Source: Desulfogranum japonicum DSM 18378
Lineage (GTDB): Bacteria; Desulfobacterota; Desulfobulbia; Desulfobulbales; Desulfobulbaceae
Reading direction: 5' to 3'
Assembly: GCF_000429945.1 (NCBI RefSeq)
Contig: NZ_AUCV01000021.1
Coordinates: 1 to 64,000, forward strand
DNA: 64,000 nt
The notes under the pieces are model-generated. The model saw only the letters and a list, made by a program, of their open reading frames with translations, did no database searches and had not been told where the DNA came from. Numbering within the stretch: position 1 is the stretch's first letter; every line of letters begins with the position of its first letter. This document shows positions 37,121 through 46,992 of the stretch, piece by piece. A program made the translations under genes and the position numbers.

Positions 37121-38644
37121 TTACCCATCCTTTTCTGCCAGAGCAAACAGGTTCACATGATTCTCCTCTGCAAGGATGGTCACATTGTCTCCAAACGGAG
37201 TTGGTGCAAACAGCTCTTGCAAATCTGCTTCTGTACGGTAGATCAACTCCCATTTCAGCAACTTATCCAGAAAAAGAGAATCTGAGTAAAATGTAAAATT
37301 GCCTAAAAGGAGCTTACCTCCAGGCTTAAGGTGATTGTAACACTGGGTTACCAGTGCACGGAAAAGACGAACATCCAGATAATCGCAAAGTCCGGCAGAA
37401 TAAATGATGTCTCTGGGTTCAATGGTGTGGGTTACCCTGCCCAACGACCACTTGATCACATTTTCACTCATCAGTCGTATGGAGGCGAGATGTGGAAATA
37501 CATTTACATATTGATTGGTATAACGGAGAGCTTCGGTGTCGATATCTACACACAGGGCTTCCACCAGTGCATCGTGCTCGAACTCTTTTATGAAATCAAA
37601 TAACTCCCTGTTAGGCCCGCACGCCAGGTTCATTATTCGAATGGGTTTTCCCAGTGAGGCCAGGTCCCCACAAATTTTCATCAGCTCTCCTTTAAGCAGT
37701 TCCCTGCGGCCACGTATTGCTAGGGACCCCGGGCGTTGTAAACAAAATTTATCTACAATTTCACCTAACTTACCTTCACCAACCGGTTCGTTTCGGTAAA
37801 TATGCTCCATCATTAAAAAATCACCTGCATACCCTTTAGGCTTAAAATAGGCCCGTTCAGCGAAATGGCTACGCATGAAATAGGGGTAAATTTCCTTGAA
37901 CACATAGCCCCAGACAACTTCTTCATGACCGCTTCCATCCATTTCATTCTTAAATTCATTTAATTGAGTATTCAGTTCGTGCAGTACGACAAAACAGCGT
38001 TCTTCACTGTCCCTGTCTTCTGTTTCAGAAGATTCGGCCTGCTGCAGTTTATGCGAAAGATTAAACAGCTCGGCCTTTATCTCTTCCATGCGCCTGCTGA
38101 CGACCCCCCAACCCGAGGAATGAATTAATGATGTGGGTAACGGTTTGGATTCACTGTACCGGGTTGACCTGCGCGACGCCAGTGAGTCTGCATAGCCTGC
38201 AATTGGCTCCCGTTCCGAAGCTATTCTCCTGAACTTGGCACAGATATTTTTCGTGAGAAAATGGAGAAATTCTATATATAATTCAGAGTTGGACTTTGCC
38301 AACGCATCCATAATATCCTGCGTGAACACAGCAACACGGGTAGGTTCAATAGCCCTGATATCACGCACCCTGGTCTCGCCATCAAAAAAACCTATCTCAC
38401 CAAAAAATTCACCCTGACCTATGAGAGCTACCGTGATGCGGGTATCGTGATTATCCGTGTAACTGACTTCAACAGTGCCTTCCTGAACATAATAAAAAGC
38501 CAGTTTATCAGAGCCAGACGCAAGAATCTGTTCCTGTTTTTTGAAGGTGCAGAGAGTTGTCTGGGAAAGAATTGCCGCAAGAAGGTTTTGCGTTGCTTCT
38601 GTCTCTTTGTCGAGAGTAACGGCAGAGGGAATAGAACTGTTCAT
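37121..38644 (-). CDS. Cyclic-nucleotide-binding domain fused to SAM methyltransferase (PhcB/EF-synthesis-like)
   Basis: A 507-residue fusion. An N-terminal cNMP-binding/Crp-like domain (about 20-140) has GQGEFFGEIGFFDGETRVRD; the following HTH of true Crp is absent. After a helical linker, a class I methyltransferase opens with FKPKGYAGDFLMMEHIYRNE, the typical sequence of extracellular-factor (3-hydroxypalmitate methyl ester) synthases such as PhcB. SAM motif I is IRIMNLACGPNRELFDF, and the later LKPGGKLLLGNFTF is the post-motif strand. A cAMP- or c-di-GMP-gated methyltransferase making a lipid-type signal is inference; similar two-domain proteins exist, but the substrate here is unknown. 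Confidence 0.85.
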   Translation of the reverse strand: MNSSIPSAVTLDKETEATQNLLAAILSQTTLCTFKKQEQILASGSDKLAFYYVQEGTVEVSYTDNHDTRITVALIGQGEFFGEIGFFDGETRVRDIRAIEPTRVAVFTQDIMDALAKSNSELYIEFLHFLTKNICAKFRRIASEREPIAGYADSLASRRSTRYSESKPLPTSLIHSSGWGVVSRRMEEIKAELFNLSHKLQQAESSETEDRDSEERCFVVLHELNTQLNEFKNEMDGSGHEEVVWGYVFKEIYPYFMRSHFAERAYFKPKGYAGDFLMMEHIYRNEPVGEGKLGEIVDKFCLQRPGSLAIRGRRELLKGELMKICGDLASLGKPIRIMNLACGPNRELFDFIKEFEHDALVEALCVDIDTEALRYTNQYVNVFPHLASIRLMSENVIKWSLGRVTHTIEPRDIIYSAGLCDYLDVRLFRALVTQCYNHLKPGGKLLLGNFTFYSDSLFLDKLLKWELIYRTEADLQELFAPTPFGDNVTILAEENHVNLFALAEKDG

Positions 38645-38810
38645 AATTCCTCCAACGGTGCATGCACAAATCTTATGAAAATGCTCATTTCCGGAATCTC
38701 ATGAGCCCGAAGTCCGCACTGTTCGTTACACTGAATGCGGACAGCCAAAGTCTCAAAAAAAACTGCTTTCCAACTCGTTACGCCAAAAAGATTCAACAGA
38801 AAACCAGCGT

Positions 38811-40100
38811 TTAGAAACGCCAGGTAAGGCTCGCATTCATGACATGTGCACAAGCTTCTGTAAACGACCCGTCGACAGTAGTGTTCTGACTGCCCTGGGA
38901 AGCCAGAATTGTTCGTTCATCAACGTCATGGTAGAGATAGCTGAAACTCAACTCGACCAGCTCTGAAAAACGATATGAGATACCTGCGGAATATCCAAGG
39001 ACATCTCCATCAGGTAGCTCAAAGCCCAGAGTCTGCTCAGGAACCGGTGTCTCTTCTATATAGATTCCCGCCATAAAGCGCAGGGAGAAAGAGTATGCGT
39101 AGGTAAACCCCAGACGGAAGCTGTCACTGTCCTGCCAATTTTTTGCAATTGGCTGCTCAAAACTCTGGAAAGGTGTCCCTGTTACATCCATCTGAAAATC
39201 TGTATCAAAAGAGGTGACATCAGACCAGTAGGTCCTGTCCCAGGCTAATTCCACTGTCCACTGCCGCCACTGCCAGGAAGTTGCTACAGTGGTTACGGCA
39301 GGAGCCTCAATATCCAGGGATGAGGCAGTAAGGTAGGCCAGATGCTCTGCGCCGACACCAGCTTCCAGGGTACTCTCCCCTGCAAGGCCCAGGGTCACCG
39401 CCGACCTGTACGTCGCAGCAATTGTCCAGCTGGGAACAGGCCGCAGAGAAAGGGCCAGATTATATCCATAATCTGTAGAATCACCGTCACTACTCTGGCG
39501 CAGAAACGTAAGGGGACCTATCTGGGCCATGGGAGGGTTTATAATCACGTTTTCTGTTTTTCCCTTGCTGTGGAGCAGACGCAGGCCACCACCTATGCCA
39601 ATTATATCTGAGTATGTATAGGAAATTGTGGGATTCAACTCTACAACCTTGAGGGAAGTTGTACGTGAAAAACTTTGCGGGTAGGGTTGTGTCCACTGCT
39701 TCTGCAGACCATAAGGATAGGTGAGGGACATACCCAGACGAAACCCTTTAAGGTCATTGGAGACCATGTGAACAAGGGGGAAGAAAAAAAGCTCTTCTTC
39801 AGACCTGCCGTTGAACAGCGCTGTTCGGCTGTCAGTATAATGGATACTGGGCAGGCTCAGTGCAGTCACACTGGTTTCAATCTGCATCTGATCATCCTGA
39901 AATCCCATGTTTGCAGGATTGAAATAGCTGCAGTCGGGTCCGGTCGCGGAAGCGACATTGGCCCCTGATTTGCCGATAGCCGCCGAAGATTGGAATGGGA
40001 GCCGGAATCCACTGGCTTCAGCCGCTCCAACAAACAACAGACAAAACAGTGCATGGTACAGCAAAAATCGAAAATTTTTCACCGTAAGCCTCCCAAACAA
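38811..40100 (-). CDS. FadL/OmpP1-type outer-membrane transport protein
   Basis: A 429-residue beta-barrel. The signal peptide ends LFVGAAEAS. The mature N-terminus GFRLPFQSSAAIGKSGANVA is the FadL hatch/NPA region, with YFNPANMGF as the NPA-type signature. The 14-stranded pattern ends in Phe (SLTWRF). FadL members import fatty acids or other hydrophobic compounds across the outer membrane. A single gene between the methyltransferase fusion and the polyamine operon. Confidence 0.92.
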   Translation of the reverse strand: MFGRLTVKNFRFLLYHALFCLLFVGAAEASGFRLPFQSSAAIGKSGANVASATGPDCSYFNPANMGFQDDQMQIETSVTALSLPSIHYTDSRTALFNGRSEEELFFFPLVHMVSNDLKGFRLGMSLTYPYGLQKQWTQPYPQSFSRTTSLKVVELNPTISYTYSDIIGIGGGLRLLHSKGKTENVIINPPMAQIGPLTFLRQSSDGDSTDYGYNLALSLRPVPSWTIAATYRSAVTLGLAGESTLEAGVGAEHLAYLTASSLDIEAPAVTTVATSWQWRQWTVELAWDRTYWSDVTSFDTDFQMDVTGTPFQSFEQPIAKNWQDSDSFRLGFTYAYSFSLRFMAGIYIEETPVPEQTLGFELPDGDVLGYSAGISYRFSELVELSFSYLYHDVDERTILASQGSQNTTVDGSFTEACAHVMNASLTWRF

Positions 40101-40391
40101 TGGAGAGTCAAGCCCTATGTCGGATACTAGTAAACAATTGCCCTCATGAAGGGCAGTTTTTCAGCTAAAACGAAATATCGAGATACGTGAGATTTTAGGG
40201 CTCCCCCAAACCAGGAAGTCCCATATTCATTATGGGCCAGATAGGCTGTAAACACAAGAAATATCAGTAAACTCGGCAGGAAACAGACGTATCATGCAGG
40301 AGTTCTGCCCAGGCTGCAGACAAGGCATTTATGTGAACTCATGCTTGGCAGGGCAGCGTGATACTGCTGCCCCGAAGGGAATAAAAGGGCA

Positions 40392-41261
40392 TTATTTGTC
40401 CAGTGTCAGACGCTGGATAAACCCCATGGTATTGTAGATCAGTTGGGCTGCCGCAAAATCGGAGGCTGGATCATGTTCCTGAGGTGCCAGCTCAACCACG
40501 TCAAAGCCTACTACCTGACGCCCCCTGATGACCAGATCAAGGAACTGCATGACTTGAAACCAGGATGGACCACCTGGCACGGGTGTACCGGTTGCACGTA
40601 TCACCGAGGGATCAAACCCGTCCACATCCAAAGTGATGTAAATTTTTTTGGGAAAGTCTTCTGGAAGCAATGCTGCAGGGAACCCTTCGCGGTACAACTG
40701 TTGAGCATCCAAGGAGCGCACCTTATATCGCTGTCGGCTTTTTACCTCTTCCACGCTCATTGCGCGGACACCAAACTGGAACAGGGGCATTCCCAAATCA
40801 GCAACCGCCCTTCTCGCCACACAGGCATGACTCAACCTGCTGCCCTGGTAGGTTTCCCGTAAATCCGCATGTGCATCCAGCTGAACAAGACCGATATTTT
40901 TATCAGCTGCTGTTATACCACACAGGGCACCAATGGTCACACTGTGTTCCCCACCAAGGGTAACGGGTATCCGCTGTTGTTTCACCACAGAAGCCACGGT
41001 TGAACGGATTCGGCCAAGCACCTGGTCCATACTCCCGCTGCAGTCCACTGGAGCCTGGGTATGAATTCCTAAAACATGAGGTTCAGAAGCACCATCCCAG
41101 GCCTCAAGCTGCTGCGATGCCTCAAGGATTGCGGCAGGTCCGCGAGCTGTACCTCCCCCGTAAGAGACAGTTTGCTCAAGGGGAACCGGGATAATATGAA
41201 ACAGAGCCTGATCAGGCTCGCGAAGACTGCATTCTGAGGAAAGAAAATCAGGGAGATACAC
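40392..41261 (-). CDS. speB: Agmatinase
   Basis: A 289-residue ureohydrolase that turns agmatine into putrescine and urea. The manganese motifs are seen: GGEHSVTIGALCG, QLDAHADLRETY and TLDVDGFDPSVIRATGTPVPGG. Start GTG at 41261, 9 bp after the nspC stop. It is last in the speA-CASDH-nspC-speB operon and gives putrescine for the carboxyspermidine route. The length suits agmatinase better than arginase. Confidence 0.95.
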   Translation of the reverse strand: MYLPDFLSSECSLREPDQALFHIIPVPLEQTVSYGGGTARGPAAILEASQQLEAWDGASEPHVLGIHTQAPVDCSGSMDQVLGRIRSTVASVVKQQRIPVTLGGEHSVTIGALCGITAADKNIGLVQLDAHADLRETYQGSRLSHACVARRAVADLGMPLFQFGVRAMSVEEVKSRQRYKVRSLDAQQLYREGFPAALLPEDFPKKIYITLDVDGFDPSVIRATGTPVPGGPSWFQVMQFLDLVIRGRQVVGFDVVELAPQEHDPASDFAAAQLIYNTMGFIQRLTLDK

Positions 41262-41270
41262 TATAATCCA

Positions 41271-42440
41271 CTACAGGCGTTGTTTGAAATCAGTATAGCC
41301 AAAGGTTTTGACTACCTTACATTGTTCAGAGTCCGGATCCCAGGTAACAATATCCGGTAACTTCACCCCGTTAAAGGTGTTTGTTTTCACCATGGTGTAA
41401 ATGGCCATATCCGTAAACACGAGTTGCTGACCCACTTCAAGAGGCCTGGGGAAAGAATACTCCCCGGCCACATCTCCGGCAAGACAGGAAAGTCCTCCAA
41501 TCCTGCAGGTATACGGCTGTTCACCTGGCAGCGAAGAGCCTATGATGTGCGGACGATAGGGCATTTCCAATACATCGGGCATATGTGCAGGGACAGAGGC
41601 ATCCATAATGGCTATGGGCATGTCTGCCTGGATAATGTCCAGGACCGTAGCCACAAGATAACCTGTGTTCAATGCTACAGCTTCTCCGGGCTCAAGGTAC
41701 ACCTGGACCTGCCAGCGCTGCTGAAAGGTGTTGATAATATCAACCAGCAGCTCTCTGTCATAGTCTGCCCGTGTAATATGGTGACCACCTCCAAAATTTA
41801 CATAATCCATCCGGGGCAGGACATCACCAAAAGCATTCTCGACTGCAGCAACAGTACGCTGCAGGCAGTCGGCATCCTGTTCACAGAGGTTATGCCAGTG
41901 TAATCCTTTTACCGTCCCAATCCTGTCTGACAGAAAATGCTCCCGCCTGATGCCGAGACGGGAGCCAGGAGAACAGGGATCGTACATTGGAACAGTTCCT
42001 TCTGAATGCTCAGGATTGATCCGCAGACCAAAATGCAGAATATTCCCGGCCTGTTCGGCGACCTGCTTTGCCAGAGGGCCGAAACGCTCAAACTGCGCAA
42101 AAGAATTGAACACCAGATGATCACAGGTCTTGGCAAGAGCTCTGATATCAGATTCGGAAAAAGCCGCGGCAAAGGCGTGCACCTCCCGCTGAAATTCCTC
42201 GCGCCCCAACCTGGCCTCATAGGGTGAACTGGCACAGATACCGTCAAGATACTGCCGGAGCAGAGGAAAGGTCGCATACATGGCAAAACATTTGAGTGCC
42301 AGTAATATTTTGCAACCTGTTCTCTGTCTTACCTGGTCCAGAATCCGGCAGTTGTCCTCCAGGAGCCCCAGGTCAACCACAAAGGCCGGTGTTGCTATTC
42401 TGTTGGGATTAAGCCGGCAGGCTAGGCGACCGTCAATCAC
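41271..42440 (-). CDS. nspC: Carboxynorspermidine/carboxyspermidine decarboxylase
   Basis: A 389-residue PLP enzyme of the alanine-racemase fold. The cofactor lysine lies in ILLALKCFAMYATF, and the family run FGGGHHITRADYD and EPGEAVALNTGYLVATV are present. It removes the carboxyl group of carboxyspermidine (or carboxynorspermidine) to give spermidine (norspermidine). GTG start at 42440 overlaps the stop of the dehydrogenase gene (GTGA). Operon context with a putrescine-producing speB supports spermidine as product. Confidence 0.95.
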   Translation of the reverse strand: MIDGRLACRLNPNRIATPAFVVDLGLLEDNCRILDQVRQRTGCKILLALKCFAMYATFPLLRQYLDGICASSPYEARLGREEFQREVHAFAAAFSESDIRALAKTCDHLVFNSFAQFERFGPLAKQVAEQAGNILHFGLRINPEHSEGTVPMYDPCSPGSRLGIRREHFLSDRIGTVKGLHWHNLCEQDADCLQRTVAAVENAFGDVLPRMDYVNFGGGHHITRADYDRELLVDIINTFQQRWQVQVYLEPGEAVALNTGYLVATVLDIIQADMPIAIMDASVPAHMPDVLEMPYRPHIIGSSLPGEQPYTCRIGGLSCLAGDVAGEYSFPRPLEVGQQLVFTDMAIYTMVKTNTFNGVKLPDIVTWDPDSEQCKVVKTFGYTDFKQRL

Positions 42441-43627
42441 AGTTCTTCCGCCTTCCAGGGAAGTCCGTGAACATTCAGTGCTTCCATGAAAGGATCAGGA
42501 TCAAACTGCTCCATATTCCATACACCAGGTGCTTTCCATGCACCGGTCAGCATCATCATGGCTCCAATCATGGCAGGCACACCGGTAGTATAGGAAATGG
42601 CCTGGGAGCCTACTTCATTGTATGCAGCTTCATGGCTGCAGATATTGTAGACATACAAGGTTTTTTCCTTCCCGTTCTGCACGCCTTTCATGAGGCAACC
42701 TATACAGGTTTTTCCACTGGTCAAAGGGCCCAGTGATGCTGGCTCCGGCAAAACAGCCTTTAAAAACTTGAGTGGGATTATCTCCTGGCCACCATAATTG
42801 ACAGGGTCAATGCGAGTCATGCCGACATTTTCCAGAACCCGCAAATGCGTCAGGTACTGTTCGGAAAAAGTCATCCAGAAACGGGCCCGCTTTAAACCTT
42901 TCAGGTTCTGTACCAGGGATTCCAGTTCCTCGTGATACATGAGAAAGCATTTTTTGGGGCCAATCCCCTCCGGAAAATCATACATCATGGACCAGGAAAG
43001 GGGATCGGTCTCCACCCATTCTCCATGCTCCCAGTAGCGGCCGCGCTGGGTAATCTCCCGTATATTGATCTCTGGATTAAAATTGGTGGCAAAATGCTGC
43101 CCATGGTCACCTGCATTACAGTCAATGATATCCAGTTGGTGAATTTCATCAAAATGATGCTTCATGGCCCAGGCAGCGAACACATTGGTCACCCCTGGAT
43201 CAAAACCAGAGCCAAGGAGAGCCATAATATTGTTTTCTGCAAAACGATCCTGATACGCCCACTGCCATTTATACTCAAATTTGGCTTCATCAGGCGGCTC
43301 GTAATTGGCAGTGTCAAGGTAATCAACACCTGCCTCAAGACAGGCATCCATCAGCGGAAGATCCTGATACGGCAAGGCAACGTTGAGAACCAAGTCAGGC
43401 TTGATACGCCTGATAAGGGCCACGGTCTGACTCACATCATCGGCATCCAGGGCCTCTGTGGTGATCACTCTGCCGATCCGTTTTTTAATTTCCCCGGCAA
43501 TAGCATCGCATTTTTGCTTGGTTCGGCTGGCAAGGGTGATCTCTGTAAAGACATCCGCTACCTGGGCGCATTTATGGGCGACCACGCTGCCAACGCCACC
43601 GGCACCGATAATCAAAACATGAGCCAT
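42437..43627 (-). CDS. Carboxyspermidine dehydrogenase (saccharopine-dehydrogenase-like)
   Basis: A 396-residue protein. The N-terminal Rossmann motif is VLIIGAGGVGSVVAHKCAQ, and NVALPYQDLPLMDACLEAGVDYLDTANYEP is typical of this group. These enzymes condense putrescine or diaminopropane with aspartate semialdehyde using NADPH to make carboxyspermidine or carboxynorspermidine. AAGGAG lies before the ATG. The stop overlaps nspC, matching the known CASDH-CASDC pairing. A true lysine-pathway saccharopine dehydrogenase is less likely in this operon. Confidence 0.92.
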   Translation of the reverse strand: MAHVLIIGAGGVGSVVAHKCAQVADVFTEITLASRTKQKCDAIAGEIKKRIGRVITTEALDADDVSQTVALIRRIKPDLVLNVALPYQDLPLMDACLEAGVDYLDTANYEPPDEAKFEYKWQWAYQDRFAENNIMALLGSGFDPGVTNVFAAWAMKHHFDEIHQLDIIDCNAGDHGQHFATNFNPEINIREITQRGRYWEHGEWVETDPLSWSMMYDFPEGIGPKKCFLMYHEELESLVQNLKGLKRARFWMTFSEQYLTHLRVLENVGMTRIDPVNYGGQEIIPLKFLKAVLPEPASLGPLTSGKTCIGCLMKGVQNGKEKTLYVYNICSHEAAYNEVGSQAISYTTGVPAMIGAMMMLTGAWKAPGVWNMEQFDPDPFMEALNVHGLPWKAEEL

Positions 43628-43748
43628 GTTTATTCTCCTTTATCCTGTGTCACATCAATGACAAAATATTGCTATGTTGTGCCGTTGTTTTTTTGTGTCT
43701 ATGTTGTTGCCAGCACATATCCATTGAGAATTGCCGGCCAGACACCAA

Positions 43749-45665
43749 CTAACGCTCAAAGTAGGTATACCCCCGCAGACCGGCCTCATACATCTGAACG
43801 ATTTCCCGTCGCTCCTGGGCTGTAATCTTTCCGCTCTGGACTGCCTGCTCAGCAGTGTTACGGAATTTGATAAACAGTCGTTTAGGATCATATTCAACAT
43901 AGGATAATACGTCGGCAACGGTATCCCCTTCCTGCTCACTGACAAATTCATATTCGCCGTTGTCAAGGATACGGATAGTAACCACGTTGGTATCACCCAG
44001 CAGATTATGCAGATCCCCAAGGGTTTCCTGATAAGCACCCACCAGAAAAACGCCCAGGTTATATTCCTCATAGGGTTTCAGTTCATGCAGGGGCAGATAA
44101 CGTTTCACCCCCCGTTTATCGATGAACTGATCTATTTTACCATCGCAATCACACGTAATATCAGCAAGTATGGCTTTTCGATTCGGTTCTTCATCGAGCC
44201 TGTGTATGGGCATGATGGGAAAAAGCTGACCAATGGCCCATGAATCCGGCAGAGACTGAAAAACGCTGAAATTACAGTAATAAAAATCAGAGAGTATTTG
44301 ATCCAGATCTGCCAGGTCTGCACTGAGATGCTTCACATCCTTTGCCAGTCTGGAAATTTCGTTGAGGGTTTTCCAGAAAATCTGCTCAGCTACAGAGCGC
44401 TCACGCAGAGAGATCTGCCCATGCTGAAACAACCTGCGGGTCTCGTCTCTATAAAAGATGATATCATTGAATACTTCCTGGATATTTCTGATAGTCAGGC
44501 TTTGCAACGCCTGCATCATATACTCCAGCTGTGGTGGCCCATCCTCAGGAAGTTTGGCAGGTAACGGCTCCGGCTGAAATCGTGTAACATCCAGGACATT
44601 AAACAGCAACAGCGAATAGTACGCCACCAGTGCCCGACCAGACTCTGTAATAATGGTTGGATGATTCACCTCTTCTTCATCCAGAGAAGTCATCACAGCT
44701 TCAACAATATCTGTACAATATTCATTCAGGGAATAGTTACGGCTCGATAAAAAGTTGGAATGGGAACCATCATAATCCACTGCCAGACCGCCTCCAAGAT
44801 CCAGATAGGCAACATCAGCACCTTCCTTGGCCAGGCCGGCATACACTTTACAGGCTTCGTTGACCGCAGAGCGGATTTCACGGATATTTGAAATCTGTGA
44901 CCCCAGATGGTAATGCACCATTTTCAGACAATGGAGCATCCCTGCTTCCTTCAGGAGATCAACGGCCTGGATAACCTGCCTGGTATTGAGCCCAAAAATG
45001 GACCGTTCCCCTCCGGATTCAGCCCAATGTCCGCCAGCCTGGGCTGTCAGTTTAAGGCGTATACCAAGAATGGGTTTTGCATTTAAGTGCTTCGCACGTT
45101 CGATAATCAGGGGCAGTTCATCTGGCATTTCAACCACCAGAATGCAGTTAAAGCCTATTTTGGTGGCATTGAGCCCAAGATCAATAAATTCTTCGTCCTT
45201 GTATCCGTTACAGATAAGAACGGCATTCTTATCACGGAGCATACCCATGGCCGCAATCAGCTCAGCTTTACTGCCAGCCTCAAGTCCGTGGTGATAACGT
45301 GAACCGAAGTGGGTGATTTTCTCCACAACCTGCTGTTGCTGGTTCACCTTAATGGGATAAGCTCCCATAAAAGCTCCACGGTATCCCAGTTCCTGCATGG
45401 ATGCCTGGAACGTTTCGTTCAGGCTTTTAATCTGGGAATCCAGGATATTTTCAATGCGCAGCAACACAGGCATGTCAAGGCCACGCTCCCTTATGCCCGT
45501 AGTGATCTGATGAATGCTGACAGCGCGGTCTATTGCACCGGGCTCCGGCATAACCATCATGTCGCCATTTTCAGCCACACCAAAATACCCACCACTCCAT
45601 TCAGAAACACCATACAACTCTGAAGATTTGTTGCTGTTCCAGCGTTCCATTGTCTGATAATTCAC
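43749..45665 (-). CDS. speA: Biosynthetic arginine decarboxylase
   Basis: A 638-residue PLP enzyme (fold III) that makes agmatine from arginine. Recognisable are YPIKVNQQQQVVEKI (with the PLP lysine), HYHLGSQISNIREI, YLDLGGGLAVDYDG and the helical C-terminal LPDSWAIGQLFPIMPIHRL with CDCDGKID for decarboxylase assembly. The GTG at 45665 is chosen because GGAGAAGGTGAG lies before it; an ATG at 45647 is also possible. It is the first of the spermidine operon. Confidence 0.95.
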   Translation of the reverse strand: MNYQTMERWNSNKSSELYGVSEWSGGYFGVAENGDMMVMPEPGAIDRAVSIHQITTGIRERGLDMPVLLRIENILDSQIKSLNETFQASMQELGYRGAFMGAYPIKVNQQQQVVEKITHFGSRYHHGLEAGSKAELIAAMGMLRDKNAVLICNGYKDEEFIDLGLNATKIGFNCILVVEMPDELPLIIERAKHLNAKPILGIRLKLTAQAGGHWAESGGERSIFGLNTRQVIQAVDLLKEAGMLHCLKMVHYHLGSQISNIREIRSAVNEACKVYAGLAKEGADVAYLDLGGGLAVDYDGSHSNFLSSRNYSLNEYCTDIVEAVMTSLDEEEVNHPTIITESGRALVAYYSLLLFNVLDVTRFQPEPLPAKLPEDGPPQLEYMMQALQSLTIRNIQEVFNDIIFYRDETRRLFQHGQISLRERSVAEQIFWKTLNEISRLAKDVKHLSADLADLDQILSDFYYCNFSVFQSLPDSWAIGQLFPIMPIHRLDEEPNRKAILADITCDCDGKIDQFIDKRGVKRYLPLHELKPYEEYNLGVFLVGAYQETLGDLHNLLGDTNVVTIRILDNGEYEFVSEQEGDTVADVLSYVEYDPKRLFIKFRNTAEQAVQSGKITAQERREIVQMYEAGLRGYTYFER

Positions 45666-45876
45666 AGGCTCACCTTCTCCCCTGTTCTCTCTGCATCCTG
45701 TACGTAACAATTACAGTACAAACATTCGGGAATGATCACATTTCCGTGCACATATTGTACACAGTCATCCTATCACCCTGCCAAGAAAAAAAGCCAGCAC
45801 TATACAAGACTCTGATCCTGGCTGAAAGTTTTTTTTTGCGCTTCACAGCAAGAGCATCATTTTTTCAGGCCATCGT

Positions 45877-46992
45877 TCAGGTAAGCATCCGAATATCGTT
45901 TGCTGTTACCGGTTTATTGAAATCCAGGGCTCTTCCCTGTTGCTGAGCCTGATTATATGCTGCTGCATGCAAATTGATACGTCTGCTTTTCTGCAGCTTC
46001 AATTTTGGATGACGCACCTGCACATATTCATCCACTCGCTGCTCCAGGCGTACGAGGGCTGTTATTGCCTGCTGCTCCTGCTCCTTGGTGGCAAAAGTCT
46101 CTTCCCGGGCCTGTTGTTCCAATTTTTCGGCAAATCCGGACAACAGCCCGAGTTCAAAGCTTTTCCTTCCAGTTATCCCGGTACCGGCAAATCTCTTTTT
46201 ATTTGCCAGCCAAAGGGTATCCAGGCGTTCCTGCAGAAAATGATAGCAATGTTCGGCAATGGCCACCTGTTCTTCTGTCCCATAGATTTCTATGGTCCGG
46301 TATTCCCTGTCTGCCAGCGGATCGTACTCCAGCCCGATAATCACCCGAACAGAAAAATATTTGTTCAGCAAACCGCACATGCCTTTGGTAGCTGAGGAAA
46401 GACGTTGTTTCCCCGTTGACAGTACCACTGCCGTTATCCCGGCCTGTTCATCAAACTGATCAAGTTCAATGCTGTGCCGCTGCATCAATTCACCGGCCTT
46501 GGCCAGGGCAGCGGCAGCTTCATGCTCGTTACTGGACCCGCCCAGCTGAAGAAGCTTACGGACTTTTTCAAGTATACGCGAATGCCTTGAGGTATGTTCT
46601 TCTGTCGTCAGCAGATGTAATGCCTGTTCCGTATCAGCCTGGGCTCTCTGAAACGGCGGATCCACGCCCAACAATTCGCAGGCTTTCTTAAATCCAGGAC
46701 CATGGCCTTTTTCCGCATACTTGTGAAAAGCCCCCATCTCGCTGCAGCATTGATGGGCTATTTCATGCTTGAACACCTGCATGGTAATCTGCCAGGAGTG
46801 ATTCTGGATGAGAAAAGAGCTGAGGGTCAGTATACGATGTTGCTCATCCCAGGACCCCAATACAGTCGTGGAGCGTGAGAGTTGAAAAATCGGTCTTGCC
46901 AAGGGGAGATCATACAGAAACTGTATGTCTTCCCATTCTTTTTGCAGCTGTCTGAGCCAATTCTGTTCAAATACGTTCAAATTTTGTGGCAT
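45877..46992 (-). CDS. SprT-like zinc metalloprotease domain with DUF2786
   Basis: A 371-residue protein. The N-terminal SprT-like part has the motif VFKHEIAHQCC with HExxH, followed by a HGPGFKKACELLG segment that matches the third-ligand region. The remainder is the helical DUF2786 domain (ILEKVRKLLQLGGSSNEHEAAAALAKAGELM). Proteins with this domain pair are widespread, and their role is uncertain. Its start overlaps the end of the M48 peptidase gene by 16 bp, so the two peptidase genes are in one transcript. Confidence 0.85.
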   Translation of the reverse strand: MPQNLNVFEQNWLRQLQKEWEDIQFLYDLPLARPIFQLSRSTTVLGSWDEQHRILTLSSFLIQNHSWQITMQVFKHEIAHQCCSEMGAFHKYAEKGHGPGFKKACELLGVDPPFQRAQADTEQALHLLTTEEHTSRHSRILEKVRKLLQLGGSSNEHEAAAALAKAGELMQRHSIELDQFDEQAGITAVVLSTGKQRLSSATKGMCGLLNKYFSVRVIIGLEYDPLADREYRTIEIYGTEEQVAIAEHCYHFLQERLDTLWLANKKRFAGTGITGRKSFELGLLSGFAEKLEQQAREETFATKEQEQQAITALVRLEQRVDEYVQVRHPKLKLQKSRRINLHAAAYNQAQQQGRALDFNKPVTANDIRMLT

